Assembly (NCBI RefSeq): GCF_019024325.1
Contig: NZ_JAFNJS010000001.1
Coordinates: forward strand, 372,001 to 436,000
From: Falsiroseomonas tokyonensis
GTDB taxonomy: Bacteria; Pseudomonadota; Alphaproteobacteria; Acetobacterales; Acetobacteraceae
DNA: 64,000 nt
Reading direction: 5' to 3'
Both the position numbers and the translations under genes were made by a program. Below are positions 9,083 to 17,821 of the stretch, in pieces. A model generated the notes under the pieces. It was not told the origin of the DNA. It ran no database searches and worked only from the letters and a program-made list of their open reading frames with translations. The first letter of the stretch is position 1. Every line of letters starts with the position of its first letter.

Positions 9083-9679
9083 ATGTCTGACCGCGACCCG
9101 ATCGAGCATCTGATCTCGCTGCTCTCGCGCATCCCCGGCCTCGGCCGGCGCAGCGCGCGGCGGGCGGCGCTGCGGATGCTGATGCGGCCGCAGGAGGCGA
9201 TGCTGCCGCTGGCCCAGGCGCTGCAGGCGGCGGCGCAGGCCGTCCGGCCCTGCGAAACCTGCGGCAATCTCGATGCGCAGTCGCCCTGCGGCATCTGCCG
9301 CGACCCGCGGCGCGACCGGCACCTGGTCTGCGTGGTGGAAGGCGTGGCCGAGCTCTGGGCGCTGGAGCGCGCCCATGCGCATCAGGGCCTGTACCATGTG
9401 CTGGGCGGCACCCTCTCGCCGCTCGCCGGCATAGGGCCGGAGGACCTCTCCATCGCCCCCCTGCTCGTCCGCGTGGAGCAGGGGGGGGTGGAGGAGGTGA
9501 TCCTCGCCTTGCCCGCCACGGTGGATGGCGCCGCCACGGCGCATTACGTGACGGACCGGCTGAAGCCCGCCGGCGTGGCTGTGACGCGCCTGGCCCAGGG
9601 CGTGCCGATGGGCGGCGCGCTGGATGTGCTGGACGAGGGGACGCTGGCCGCCGCCCTGCGGTCCCGCCGGCCGGCTTGA
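9083..9679 (+). CDS. recR: Recombination mediator protein RecR
   Basis: 198 residues with the full domain order: N-terminal helix-hairpin-helix ([14 protein letters not shown]), a Cys4 zinc finger (CETC and CGIC, about residues 56-74), and a Toprim domain with [12 protein letters not shown]. RecR works with RecO/RecF to load RecA on gapped DNA. It is the last gene of the dnaX block and is followed by a large inverted repeat facing the convergent yihY gene. Confidence 0.95.
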   Translation: MSDRDPIEHLISLLSRIPGLGRRSARRAALRMLMRPQEAMLPLAQALQAAAQAVRPCETCGNLDAQSPCGICRDPRRDRHLVCVVEGVAELWALERAHAHQGLYHVLGGTLSPLAGIGPEDLSIAPLLVRVEQGGVEEVILALPATVDGAATAHYVTDRLKPAGVAVTRLAQGVPMGGALDVLDEGTLAAALRSRRPA

Positions 9680-9689
9680 ATTTCCAGAC

Positions 9690-9733
9690 GCATTTTCCGA
9701 GTCGCCTTGCGAAGCCGCAAGGCTTGAAAATGC
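9690..9733. terminator. Two-part inverted repeat between convergent recR and yihY-like gene
   Basis: The outer arms GCATTTTC (9690-9697) and GAAAATGC (9726-9733) and the inner arms GCCTTGCG (9704-9711) and CGCAAGGC (9716-9723) are perfect complements, giving a long stem with a small internal loop. The A/T-rich outer arms give U-runs on both transcripts, so a bidirectional terminator serving both convergent genes is the natural reading. Confidence 0.75.
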
Positions 9734-9740
9734 TTGGGCC

Positions 9741-10661
9741 CTACCGCTGCGCCACCGGCACCTCGTCGCGCCCATCGCCGATCGAGGGCGGCGGCTCCAC
9801 CACCCCGCCCACCGGCGCCTTGCGCCGGCTGCCGATGCGACCGGTCCAGGCCCGGGTGAATTCCGCGCCCAGCAGGAAGACCTGGGCCGAGTAGTACACC
9901 CACAGCAGCACCACGATCAGCGCCCCCGCCGCGCCATAGCGCGCCGCCACGCCGCTGCCGCCGAGGTACCAGCCGATCAGCACGCGCCCGATGGTGAACA
10001 GGAAGGCCGTGACCAGCGCGCCCACCGCCACGTCGCGCCAGCGCAGCCGGCGGTCCGGCAGCACCTTGTAGATGGCCGCGAACAGCAGCGCGGTCAGCAG
10101 AAAGGACACGCCGAAATGCAGCGCCCGCAGCACCGGCGCGAATTCGGGAAAGGCCGCATCGGCCCATTGCCCCAGCGCCGCCAGCAGCGCGCTGGCGATC
10201 AGCGAGACCAGCAGCAGGAAGCCCGTCGCGCCCACCAGCCCCATGCTCAGCAGCCGGGCGCGCAGCAGGTAGGAGACGGTCATGGAGGGCTCGTCCGTCT
10301 TCCAGATCGCGTTCAGCGCGCCCTGCAGCTCGGCGAAGACGCCGCTCGCGGTGATCAGCAGCACCACCAGCCCGACCAGGGCCGGGATGCCCGTGCCCTC
10401 GATCCCCCCGGCGTCGCGCACCATGGATTGCACGGCCGCCGCCCCCTGCTGGCCGACCAGGGCCACCAGCTGGTCATCCACCGCGCCGCGCACCATCGCC
10501 TCGCCGAAGAAGACGCTGGCGATGCCCACCGCCACCACCAGCAGCGGCACCAGGGAGAACATGGTGTAGCAGGCGATCGCGGCGCCGCGCGTCATCGCCT
10601 CGTCGGCGATATAGCCGCGGATCGTATCGGCCAGCAGGGCCCGGGTCCTCGCCAGCAGCAT
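9741..10661 (-). CDS. YihY/BrkB family inner-membrane protein
   Basis: 306 residues with about six hydrophobic helices and the family landmarks near the N-terminus (AACYTMFSLVPLLV), a GVFAELQGALNAIW segment, and a late WVYYSAQVFLLGAEF helix. This family was once misassigned as RNase BN; it is an integral membrane protein whose transport role is not established. It is monocistronic here, convergent with recR, and its C-terminal tail (about 30 residues) is polar and cytosolic. Confidence 0.88.
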   Translation of the reverse strand: MLLARTRALLADTIRGYIADEAMTRGAAIACYTMFSLVPLLVVAVGIASVFFGEAMVRGAVDDQLVALVGQQGAAAVQSMVRDAGGIEGTGIPALVGLVVLLITASGVFAELQGALNAIWKTDEPSMTVSYLLRARLLSMGLVGATGFLLLVSLIASALLAALGQWADAAFPEFAPVLRALHFGVSFLLTALLFAAIYKVLPDRRLRWRDVAVGALVTAFLFTIGRVLIGWYLGGSGVAARYGAAGALIVVLLWVYYSAQVFLLGAEFTRAWTGRIGSRRKAPVGGVVEPPPSIGDGRDEVPVAQR

Positions 10662-10786
10662 GGGCGTCTCCTGTCACTCACCGGCCAGAACGGTCGGCAC
10701 CCGCCACGGTTGCGCCGACACCGCGGCGTCTTGGCAAAGCCCGGCCGCTCGCGTAGGCGGGGCCATCAGCACGGAGGCAGCAGGAC

Positions 10787-11200
10787 GTGACGGATATCGA
10801 GATCGAGATCGCCGGAGAGGTCTTCCCGGCCCGCTTCGAGGGCCAGGACGCGCCTAAGACCGTCGCCCGCTTCCGCGAGCTGCTGCCCTTCAGCGACCGC
10901 ATCATCCATGTCCGCTGGTCCGGCGAGGCCTGCTGGATCCCGATGGGGGACCGCGACCTGGGCATCGGGCATGAGAATGCCACCAGCCACCCGGCCCCGG
11001 GCCACGTCATCGTCTATCCGGGCGGGGTGAGCGAGACCGAGATCCTGATCGCCTACGGCCCCTGCTGCTTCTCCTCCAAGGCCGGGCAGCTGGCGGGCAA
11101 CCACTTCCTGACCATCACCAGCGGGCTGGACCGGCTGGCGAAGATCGGGCGCTCCGTCCTGTGGGACGGGGCCAAGAACATCACCTTCCGGAAGGGCTGA
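10787..11200 (+). CDS. DUF3830 family protein (cyclophilin-like fold)
   Basis: 137 residues from a GTG preceded by GGAGG. The pattern of short beta strands and the segments [18 protein letters not shown] and [18 protein letters not shown] match DUF3830, which adopts a cyclophilin-like barrel and is often found next to amidohydrolases and transporters. It is followed 4 bases later by an FKBP-type prolyl isomerase gene, so two unrelated peptidyl-prolyl-isomerase-like folds are co-expressed. No catalytic role is proven for the family. Confidence 0.8.
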   Translation: MTDIEIEIAGEVFPARFEGQDAPKTVARFRELLPFSDRIIHVRWSGEACWIPMGDRDLGIGHENATSHPAPGHVIVYPGGVSETEILIAYGPCCFSSKAGQLAGNHFLTITSGLDRLAKIGRSVLWDGAKNITFRKG

Positions 11201-11204
11201 GATC

Positions 11205-11549
11205 ATGGGCGTTGCAATGGTTGACCACACCGTCGGCGAGGGCGCGCTCGCCGTCTCCGGCAAGCCGGTCGCGGTGCATTACACGGGCTGGCTCTTCGAC
11301 CCGAAGGCGGCGGACAACAAGGGGAAGAAATTCGACAGCTCCCGCGACCGGGGCGATGCCTTCCGCTTCCAGCTCGGCGTCGGCCAGGTGATCGCGGGCT
11401 GGGACCGCGGCGTGCAGGGCATGAAGGTGGGCGGCCACCGCACCCTGACCATCCCGCCGGAATTCGGCTACGGCGCGCGCGGCGCGGGCGGGGTGATTCC
11501 GCCGAATGCGACGCTGGTGTTCGACGTGGAGCTGCTGGAAGTCGGCTGA
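11205..11549 (+). CDS. FKBP-type peptidyl-prolyl cis-trans isomerase
   Basis: 114 residues making a single FKBP domain with no signal peptide, so it is cytosolic. The active-site landmarks are intact: [37 protein letters not shown], the [11 protein letters not shown] loop, and the final [10 protein letters not shown] strand. It catalyses cis-trans isomerisation of Xaa-Pro bonds. It starts 4 bases after the DUF3830 gene and ends at a strong hairpin. Confidence 0.95.
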   Translation: MGVAMVDHTVGEGALAVSGKPVAVHYTGWLFDPKAADNKGKKFDSSRDRGDAFRFQLGVGQVIAGWDRGVQGMKVGGHRTLTIPPEFGYGARGAGGVIPPNATLVFDVELLEVG

Positions 11550-11558
11550 GGAGGAAGG

Positions 11559-11582
11559 CCGGGGAGAAGGTATTCTCCCCGG
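11559..11582 (+). terminator. Terminator hairpin after the FKBP gene
   Basis: CCGGGGAGAA (11559-11568) pairs with TTCTCCCCGG (11573-11582) around a 4-nt loop, followed by a T-rich CATCTATTTT. It lies ten bases after the FKBP stop and should end the DUF3830-FKBP transcript. Confidence 0.75.
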
Positions 11583-11809
11583 ACCCCTCATCTATTTTCG
11601 GGAATTGGCGCTGGTCGCGCAGCCAGCTTCCCTCTTGCAGGCCGCGGCCGCGCCTTGCTATCTGCGCCTCCGCATCAAGAGTTGGGCCGACGCCCAACGC
11701 CAACCTGCCCGCCCGGGCAAGGTGGCGCCTCCTTCACCGGGGGGATGCGGCCGTTCCGGCAATTATTCGGGAAAGCGCCGCCGTCGGTCCGTTGGTTCTG
11801 GAGGACGGC

Positions 11810-12106
11810 ATGCTGGACAGCGCGGGCACGGGCCCGGATTTCTCCCTGTTTCTCGGGCCGGATGACACGGCGGACTTCGTCGGAGCCTGTCATTGGCGAG
11901 ACCGTGCGGGGCGCGTGCGCCCGGTCCTGCTCTATGTGCTGCTGCACCGGCGTGGCGCGGAGACCTGGACCCATGCCTGCCGCGTGCCGCCGGACCGCCG
12001 CACCGGGCACCTGACCCTGCATCTGGAACGCGCCCTGCCCGGCGACCGCCGCGCCGAGCTCGCTGCCTGGCTTCGTGCGGCGGCCGAGGCGATGCGGCGC
12101 GATTGA
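11810..12106 (+). CDS. Hypothetical protein, about 98 residues
   Basis: The ATG at 11810 has a good GGAGG six bases upstream; an in-frame start six codons earlier has none. The product is a soluble, slightly acidic protein with alternating strands (FSLFLGPDD, VLLYVLLHRR) and a C-terminal helix. No family recognised. It stands alone between the FKBP terminator and the TTT binding-protein gene. Confidence 0.6.
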   Translation: MLDSAGTGPDFSLFLGPDDTADFVGACHWRDRAGRVRPVLLYVLLHRRGAETWTHACRVPPDRRTGHLTLHLERALPGDRRAELAAWLRAAAEAMRRD

Positions 12107-12156
12107 CAGCGCCGGCCAGCGCGCGATCCTGCCGGCACAGGGCAGGAACTTCCTCA

Positions 12157-13119
12157 ATGAAACGCAGAAATCTGCTGGCCGCGGCCGTCACGGCCGGGAT
12201 CGTCCCTGTGGCCAGGGCCCAGGGCCGTCCCGTGCGGCTCGTGGTGCCGGCGCCGCCGGGCGGCGCCATCGACCTGATCGGCCGGCTCTACGCCCAGCGC
12301 CTGGCCGCGCGCGGCGGGCCGGGCTGGCTGGTGGAGAACCGCGCCGGCGGCAACAACACCATCGGCGCGGCGGAAGTGGCGCGCAGCGCGCCGGATGGCG
12401 CCACCTTCCTGGTGAATGCCGATATCCACCTGATGGGCCGGCGCGTGGTGCCCGGCCTCACCTACGACCCCATCGCGGACTTCACCCCGATCGCCCGCCT
12501 GGCCACCGCGCCGCTGGTCATCGTCGGCCATCCCGAGGCCAGCCGCGCCGCCACCCTGGCGGAGCTGGCGGAGCGGATGAAGGCGGAGCCGCGGCGCTAT
12601 ACCCTCTCCACCTCCGGCGCCGGGTCCATGGCGCATCTGGCGGCGGAGGGGCTGAAGCGCCGCATCGGCGCGGCGGAGGCGGAGGTGGTGCACTATCGCG
12701 GCACCGCGCCCGCCATCAACGACGTGGTCGCCGGCAATGTGGCCCTGATGGTGGCGCCGCTGCTCTCGGCCCAGCCGCTGATCCAGGCCGGCCGGCTGCG
12801 CGCCTTCGCCGTGGTCTCCCCCACCCGCAGCAGTGCCATGCCGGATGTGCCGAGCGTCGAGGAGGCCGGCCTGTCCGGCCTGCATTTCCTGCTGTGGTAC
12901 GCGGTCTGGGCCCCGCGCGGCTTTTCGCCCGATGCGGCGGCGACGCTGGCGCAGCAGCTGAACGCCATCGGCCGCGAGGCGGAGATCGCGCAGCGCCTGG
13001 CGGCCATGGGGGCGGAGGCCTTCACCGGCGACACGCCCCAAAGCTTTGCCGCCTTCATCGCGGAGGAGGATGCGAAAAACGCGCGGATCGCCGAAGCCGC
13101 GGGGATCAAGCCTGAATGA
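12157..13119 (+). CDS. Tripartite tricarboxylate transporter substrate-binding protein (Bug family)
   Basis: 320 residues. An Arg-rich N-terminus (MKRRNLL) and a hydrophobic core ending ARAQ give a signal peptide. The mature part has Bug landmarks: VRLVVPAPPGG, the VENRAGGNNTIG ligand loop, and YTLSTSGAGS. These proteins bind carboxylates or aromatic acids in the periplasm for a TctAB permease; no tctA/tctB lies nearby, as is common for these expanded families. It overlaps by ATGA with the downstream hydroxylase gene and heads an operon with a class II aldolase, so its ligand is probably an aromatic or carboxylic acid consumed by those enzymes. Confidence 0.9.
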   Translation: MKRRNLLAAAVTAGIVPVARAQGRPVRLVVPAPPGGAIDLIGRLYAQRLAARGGPGWLVENRAGGNNTIGAAEVARSAPDGATFLVNADIHLMGRRVVPGLTYDPIADFTPIARLATAPLVIVGHPEASRAATLAELAERMKAEPRRYTLSTSGAGSMAHLAAEGLKRRIGAAEAEVVHYRGTAPAINDVVAGNVALMVAPLLSAQPLIQAGRLRAFAVVSPTRSSAMPDVPSVEEAGLSGLHFLLWYAVWAPRGFSPDAAATLAQQLNAIGREAEIAQRLAAMGAEAFTGDTPQSFAAFIAEEDAKNARIAEAAGIKPE

Positions 13120-14300
13120 CGGAGCCCATCCTGGTCGCCGGCGGCGGCATCGGCGGCCTGGCCACGGCCCTCGCCCTGTCGCGCCAGGGTTTTGCGGTGA
13201 CTGTGCTGGAGAAGGCGGCGACGATGGGGGAGGTGGGGGCCGGCATCCAGCTCGGCCCCAATGCCTTCCACGCCTTCGACGAGCTGGGCATCGGCGAAAC
13301 CGCGCGCGCCATGGCGATCCAGATCGACCGGCTGCGGCTGATGGATGCGCTGACGGCCGAGGAGATCTGCCATATCGACCTGGGCGCGCCCTTCCGCAGC
13401 CGCTTCGGCGCGCCCTATGCGGTGATCCACCGCGGCGACCTGCACGGGGTCTTTTTGCAGGGCTGCCGCGGCAGCGAGTCCATCACGCTGCGTACCTCGG
13501 CGGAGGTGGTGGGGTATGAGCAGGATTCCTCCGGCGTCACCGCGCATCTTGCGGATGGCACAAGGCTGCGCGGGCGGGCGCTGATCGGCGCGGATGGGCT
13601 GTGGTCCAAGGTGCGGCGGCAATTGGTGGGCGACGGCGCGCCGCGCATCTCCGGCCACAGCACCTATCGCAGCGTGATCCCGACGGAACAGATGCCGGAG
13701 GCGCTGCGCTGGAACGCGGCCACGCTCTGGGCGGGGCCGAAATGCCATATCGTCCACTACCCGCTGCAGGGCTGGAAGGCCTTCAACCTGGTCGTCACCT
13801 ACCACAACGACGCGCCGGAACCCGTCGCCGGCAAGCCGGTCTCCGCCGAGGAAGTCCTGGCCGGCTTCGGCCATGTGCATCCGCTGGCCCGGTCCATCAT
13901 CCATCAGGGGCGGGACTGGAAGCTCTGGGTGCTGTGTGACCGCGACCCCGTCTCGAACTGGGTGGAGGGGCGCGTGGCGCTGCTCGGCGATGCCGCGCAT
14001 CCCACGCTGCAATACCTGGCGCAGGGCGCCTGCATGGCGATGGAGGATGCGGTCTGCCTCGCCCGGCAGGTGGCGGCCCATGGCGGCGATGTGGCGCCGG
14101 CGCTCACCGCCTATCGCGATGCGCGGCTGCTGCGCACGGCGCGCGTTCAGCTGCAGTCACGCGCCGTGGGCGACCACATCTACCACCCCGCCGGCCCGCA
14201 TGCGGCGCTGCGCAACAGCATCATGGCCGCGAAGACGCAGGTTGAATGGCAGGACACGCTCGCCTGGCTCTATGGCGGGCCGCAGGAGGAAACGAGATGA
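13116..14300 (+). CDS. FAD-dependent aromatic hydroxylase, 3-hydroxybenzoate 6-monooxygenase-like
   Basis: 394 residues of a class A flavoprotein monooxygenase: the dinucleotide fold GGGIGGLATALAL at residues 8-20, the internal IGADGLWSKVR (DG motif), and GRVALLGDAAHPTLQYLAQGACMAMEDA (FAD/GD motif; split here for reading) near residues 285-312. The QYLAQGACMAMEDA variant and overall length fit 3-hydroxybenzoate 6-hydroxylases or salicylate-type hydroxylases, which use NAD(P)H and O2 to make gentisate-type products. Substrate identity is inferred from similarity only. Its start overlaps the binding-protein stop and its stop overlaps the aldolase start, both by ATGA. Confidence 0.82.
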   Translation: MTEPILVAGGGIGGLATALALSRQGFAVTVLEKAATMGEVGAGIQLGPNAFHAFDELGIGETARAMAIQIDRLRLMDALTAEEICHIDLGAPFRSRFGAPYAVIHRGDLHGVFLQGCRGSESITLRTSAEVVGYEQDSSGVTAHLADGTRLRGRALIGADGLWSKVRRQLVGDGAPRISGHSTYRSVIPTEQMPEALRWNAATLWAGPKCHIVHYPLQGWKAFNLVVTYHNDAPEPVAGKPVSAEEVLAGFGHVHPLARSIIHQGRDWKLWVLCDRDPVSNWVEGRVALLGDAAHPTLQYLAQGACMAMEDAVCLARQVAAHGGDVAPALTAYRDARLLRTARVQLQSRAVGDHIYHPAGPHAALRNSIMAAKTQVEWQDTLAWLYGGPQEETR

Positions 14301-15019
14301 GCGATGCCGTGGCGCATGCGATCCGTGAGCTGGTGCTGGCCAACCGCATCCTGGCGCGGGAGGATGTGATCGACGATTTCGGCCATGTTTCCCTTCGCCA
14401 TCCGGAGCGCCCGGACCGCTACTTCCTGTCGCGCAGCCGCAGCCCCGTCGCCGTGACCGCCGACGACATCATGGAATTCGAGCTGGACGGCACGCCGGTC
14501 GCGCAGAACGGGCGGCGGATGTATTCCGAACGCGCGCTGCATTCCGCCATCTTCATGGCGCGGCCGGATGTGATGTCGGTCATCCACCACCATGCGCGCA
14601 GCGTCATCCCCTTCACCGTGGTCCGTTCGCTGCAGCTGAAGCCGATCTTCCACATGGGCAGCGTGATGGGGGCGGAGGTGCCGCTCTGGGACAGCCAGCC
14701 GGAATTCGGCGACACGAACATGCTGATCGACGACCTGCCGCGCGGCCATTCCCTGGCGCGCGCGCTGGGCGGCAACCGCAGCGTCATGCTGCGCGGCCAC
14801 GGCGCCTGCAATGTCGGCGCCAGCCTGCGCGCCGCCGTCTTCACCGCCGTCTACATGAAGCACAATGCCGAGATGGTGCTCGCCAGCCTGCCGCACGGTG
14901 CGCCCGAATACCTGACGCCGGGCGAGGTGGAGAAGACCGCCGCCATGCTGCTGTCCGACATGCCGCTGGCACGCGCCTGGGACTACTGGATCACCCGCGC
15001 GGGCTTTGGCGGCGTGTGA
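14297..15019 (+). CDS. Class II aldolase/adducin family protein
   Basis: 240 residues. The zinc site typical of fuculose-phosphate aldolase-like proteins is visible: a HHHARS motif in the middle and a later RGHGACNVG. Members cleave or decarboxylate phosphorylated sugars or hydroxy acids; many in aromatic and dicarboxylate catabolic operons are uncharacterised. It is the third gene of the binding protein-hydroxylase-aldolase operon, translationally coupled by ATGA, so it likely handles a downstream ring-cleavage or side-chain product. A second family member lies at 26375-27169. Confidence 0.85.
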   Translation: MSDAVAHAIRELVLANRILAREDVIDDFGHVSLRHPERPDRYFLSRSRSPVAVTADDIMEFELDGTPVAQNGRRMYSERALHSAIFMARPDVMSVIHHHARSVIPFTVVRSLQLKPIFHMGSVMGAEVPLWDSQPEFGDTNMLIDDLPRGHSLARALGGNRSVMLRGHGACNVGASLRAAVFTAVYMKHNAEMVLASLPHGAPEYLTPGEVEKTAAMLLSDMPLARAWDYWITRAGFGGV

Positions 15020-15022
15020 TCC

Positions 15023-16879
15023 TCAGGCCGCGGCCTCCCGCGCCGCGCCGATCAGCGCGGCCAGTTCCTGTTCCGGCACCGCCCGGCCATAAAGATAGCC
15101 CTGCGCTTCCGTGCAGCCTTCGGCCTTCAGCAGCGCCGCCTGTTCAGAATTCTCCACGCCCTCCGCATTGCAGCGCAGGCCGAGCGACTGGGTGATGCCG
15201 ATGACGGCGCGGATGATGGCGACGGATTGCGCGTCTTCCGCCAGCTTGGAGACGAAGCTGCGGTCGATCTTGATCTTGTCGAAGCGGAATTTCTGCAGGT
15301 AGCCGAGCGAGGAATAGCCGGTGCCGAAGTCGTCCATGGCGACCGACACGCCCATCTGCCGCAGCGCGCCCAGCGTTGCCAGGGTGCGCTCCGTATCGGT
15401 CATCAGCACGCCTTCGGTGATCTCGATCTCCAGCCGCTGCGGATCCAGCCCTGTCGTATCCAGCGCATGGCGCACCGCGCGCAGGAAGTCGCTGCCCTGG
15501 AACTGGTTGGCGGAGATGTTCACCGCCATGCGCTGGCCCGGCCAGCGGGTGGCCGTGGCGCAGGCCTCCAGCAGCACCCATTCGCCGATCCGGCTCAGCA
15601 GGCCGATCTCCTCCGCCAGGCCGATGAACTGGTCGGGCATCACCTGGCCGCGGCTCGGATGCTGCCAGCGCAGCAGCGCTTCCAGCCCGATCACCTGCTG
15701 CGTCTCCAGATGCACCTGCGGCTGGTAGTGCAGCCGCAGCTGGCCTTCGGCCAGCGCCGCGCGCAGGTCGCGCTCCATGGCGCGCCGCGCCTGCAGCGCC
15801 TCGTTCATCTCGGCGGCGAAGAAGCGGAAGCCGTTGCGGCCTTCCGCCTTGGCCCGATACAGCGCGGTATCGGCATCCTGCAGTATCTGCCCGGCGCGCA
15901 ACTGGCTGTCCGGCGGCACGCGGCCGGACAGGGCGACGCCGATGCTGGTGCCGATCGTCACCTGGTGCCCGTCCACATCGAAGGGCAGCGACAGGCGCTC
16001 CACCAGCCGCGCCGCCAGCGCCTCGGCCGAGCGCGGCTGCTGTGCATCCACCTGGATGATGGCAAATTCGTCGCCGCCGAGCCGCGCCAGCGTATCACTT
16101 TCGCGCAGGGTGTCGGTCATGGCGCGCGCCACCTGGCGCAGCAGCGCATCCCCGGCCGCATGGCCCAGCGTATCGTTCACCTCCTTGAACCGGTCGAGGT
16201 CCAGCGCCAGCACCGCGAAGCCGCCGCCGTAGCGGCCGGTGCGCAGGCCGATCTGCTCCAGCCGGTCGTGGAACAGCCGGCGGTTCGGCAGGCCGGTCAG
16301 CTGGTCATGCGTGGCCAGGTAGGTGGCGCGCCCGATGGCGCGGCGCAGCAGCTTCAGCGGCAGTAGCCGCAGCGCCACATAGGCCGCGGCCGCCAGCAGC
16401 GCCGCCAGCAGCGCCACCACACCGGTCCCCATCAGCGTCGGGCGCAGGGACCGCTCGATCTCCAGCAGCCCCACCGCGCGACCGCTGTCGAAGATCGGCT
16501 CGGCGATGATGAAGCGCGGCCATTGCACCGGCTGCGGCACCTCGGCCAGCACCTGGCCCTGCAGGTTCACCACGCGCAGGCTGGTTCCTGTCTCCTGCCC
16601 GGCCGAAAGCAGCCCGCGCATCCGCACTTCCTGGAACATCCAGAGGTCGGGCCCGCGGGTGGCGAGCTGGGTGACGGAATGGGCGAGGACACGGGCCTCC
16701 GCCCGCATCGCGGCGCGCTCCTCCCGCCATTGCGACCAGCCATGCATGGCCGGCACGGTCAGCGCCAGCAGCAGCGCGATCGCCGCGGCGAAGCCGCTGA
16801 CCAGCCGCGCCAGCGCCGCCTCCCCGCCCATGCCATCCGCCGGTGGGGGCTGCGGCGCGGTGGCCCCGGCCCCGGTCAC
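15023..16879 (-). CDS. Membrane-bound GGDEF-EAL protein (cyclic di-GMP synthase/phosphodiesterase)
   Basis: 618 residues. Two transmembrane helices (about residues 28-46 and 150-175) enclose a periplasmic loop of about 100 residues, followed by a GGDEF domain with an intact GGDEF signature and an EAL domain with EALLRW and DDFGTGYSS plus KIDRSFV. Both active sites look complete, so it may make or degrade cyclic di-GMP depending on signal. The gene for a periplasmic phosphate-binding-like protein lies directly upstream and overlaps by ATGA, making a sensor pair in which the binding protein could contact the periplasmic loop. That functional link is inference. Confidence 0.92.
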   Translation of the reverse strand: MTGAGATAPQPPPADGMGGEAALARLVSGFAAAIALLLALTVPAMHGWSQWREERAAMRAEARVLAHSVTQLATRGPDLWMFQEVRMRGLLSAGQETGTSLRVVNLQGQVLAEVPQPVQWPRFIIAEPIFDSGRAVGLLEIERSLRPTLMGTGVVALLAALLAAAAYVALRLLPLKLLRRAIGRATYLATHDQLTGLPNRRLFHDRLEQIGLRTGRYGGGFAVLALDLDRFKEVNDTLGHAAGDALLRQVARAMTDTLRESDTLARLGGDEFAIIQVDAQQPRSAEALAARLVERLSLPFDVDGHQVTIGTSIGVALSGRVPPDSQLRAGQILQDADTALYRAKAEGRNGFRFFAAEMNEALQARRAMERDLRAALAEGQLRLHYQPQVHLETQQVIGLEALLRWQHPSRGQVMPDQFIGLAEEIGLLSRIGEWVLLEACATATRWPGQRMAVNISANQFQGSDFLRAVRHALDTTGLDPQRLEIEITEGVLMTDTERTLATLGALRQMGVSVAMDDFGTGYSSLGYLQKFRFDKIKIDRSFVSKLAEDAQSVAIIRAVIGITQSLGLRCNAEGVENSEQAALLKAEGCTEAQGYLYGRAVPEQELAALIGAAREAAA

Positions 16880-17769
16880 GTCTCGCCCCCCAGAAGCGGG
16901 GCGAAGCCGAAGGACCGCAGCCCCTGCCGTGCCCGGGGCGAGCCGAGGAACTGCACGAAGCGCCGCACCTCCACCGGCGCATCGTTGCGGACCACGGCGT
17001 ACAGGATGCGGCTGAAGCGGTAGTCGCCCGCCGCCATGGAGGCCAGGTCCGGCACCGCGCCATCCAGCGCCAGCAGCCGCAGCCGGCGCTGCTCGGACAG
17101 GGTCAGGCCCAGCGTGGTCAGGCCGAGCGAGCCCGGCAGGCTCTCCAGCAGGTCGGCATTCTCCTGGTCCGTGGAGGCCAAGGCGAGCCCGCTGCGCGCA
17201 TGGGCGCGCTGCATCGCCGCCGCCATGCCCTCCGAAGCCGCGGCCAGCATGATCCAGTCGGTCTCGCTGCGGTCGCGCAGCACCACCCGCACGGCACCGC
17301 CGCCCGGCCAGGACGGTTCCTCCCCGCCCAGCATGGCCGCGGCCTGGGCGAGGCTGATGCCCCGCGACGGCGTATCATAGCGCGTGGCGAAGGCCAGCGG
17401 CGTGCGACCGAAGGCGAAGGCCTCCAGCCCCTGCGCCGCCTCCTCCGGCCGCAATGCCCGGGCGGAGAGGGCGATCTCGACCCGCCCGCTGCGCAACGCG
17501 GCCAGGCCGCCGGCCGTGCCCAGGCTGGGCAGCACGGTGCTCTCCGTCAGATCCTCCGTCCCGGCATGCAGGTCCAGCATGATATTCGTGATCGCCAGCC
17601 CCATGCCGGTGCCGCCGACACGCAGCGGCCCCGCCGCCGCGCGCGCCAGTCCGGGCAGGGCCAGGGCCGCCAGCAGCCCCTGCGCGAGGCGCCGTCGCGC
17701 CAGCCGGGCCGGTTCCATCGGTCCGGTCTGCGGGCGGGTCTGCGGGAAGCGCGCGCGGGCATGTTCCAT
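16876..17769 (-). CDS. Periplasmic binding protein, PstS/phosphate-type, partner of the GGDEF-EAL protein
   Basis: 297 residues with a twin-arginine-like RRRLAQGLLAALALPGLARA signal (residues about 25-45). The mature chain resembles type-2 phosphate-type periplasmic binding proteins: an early GGTGMGL ligand-loop segment, ALRSGRVEIALSARAL, and a late DYRFSRILYAVV. No pst transporter genes are near. The gene overlaps the GGDEF-EAL gene by ATGA, so it is more likely a signal receptor than an uptake component. An alternative start 17 codons in (MEPARL) would also keep the signal peptide. Confidence 0.8.
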   Translation of the reverse strand: MEHARARFPQTRPQTGPMEPARLARRRLAQGLLAALALPGLARAAAGPLRVGGTGMGLAITNIMLDLHAGTEDLTESTVLPSLGTAGGLAALRSGRVEIALSARALRPEEAAQGLEAFAFGRTPLAFATRYDTPSRGISLAQAAAMLGGEEPSWPGGGAVRVVLRDRSETDWIMLAAASEGMAAAMQRAHARSGLALASTDQENADLLESLPGSLGLTTLGLTLSEQRRLRLLALDGAVPDLASMAAGDYRFSRILYAVVRNDAPVEVRRFVQFLGSPRARQGLRSFGFAPLLGGET

Positions 17770-17821
17770 CCGCGCAGCATGGACCGGCAGTGCTGAACAG
17801 GCGTTAAACGAAGCCGCCGCT

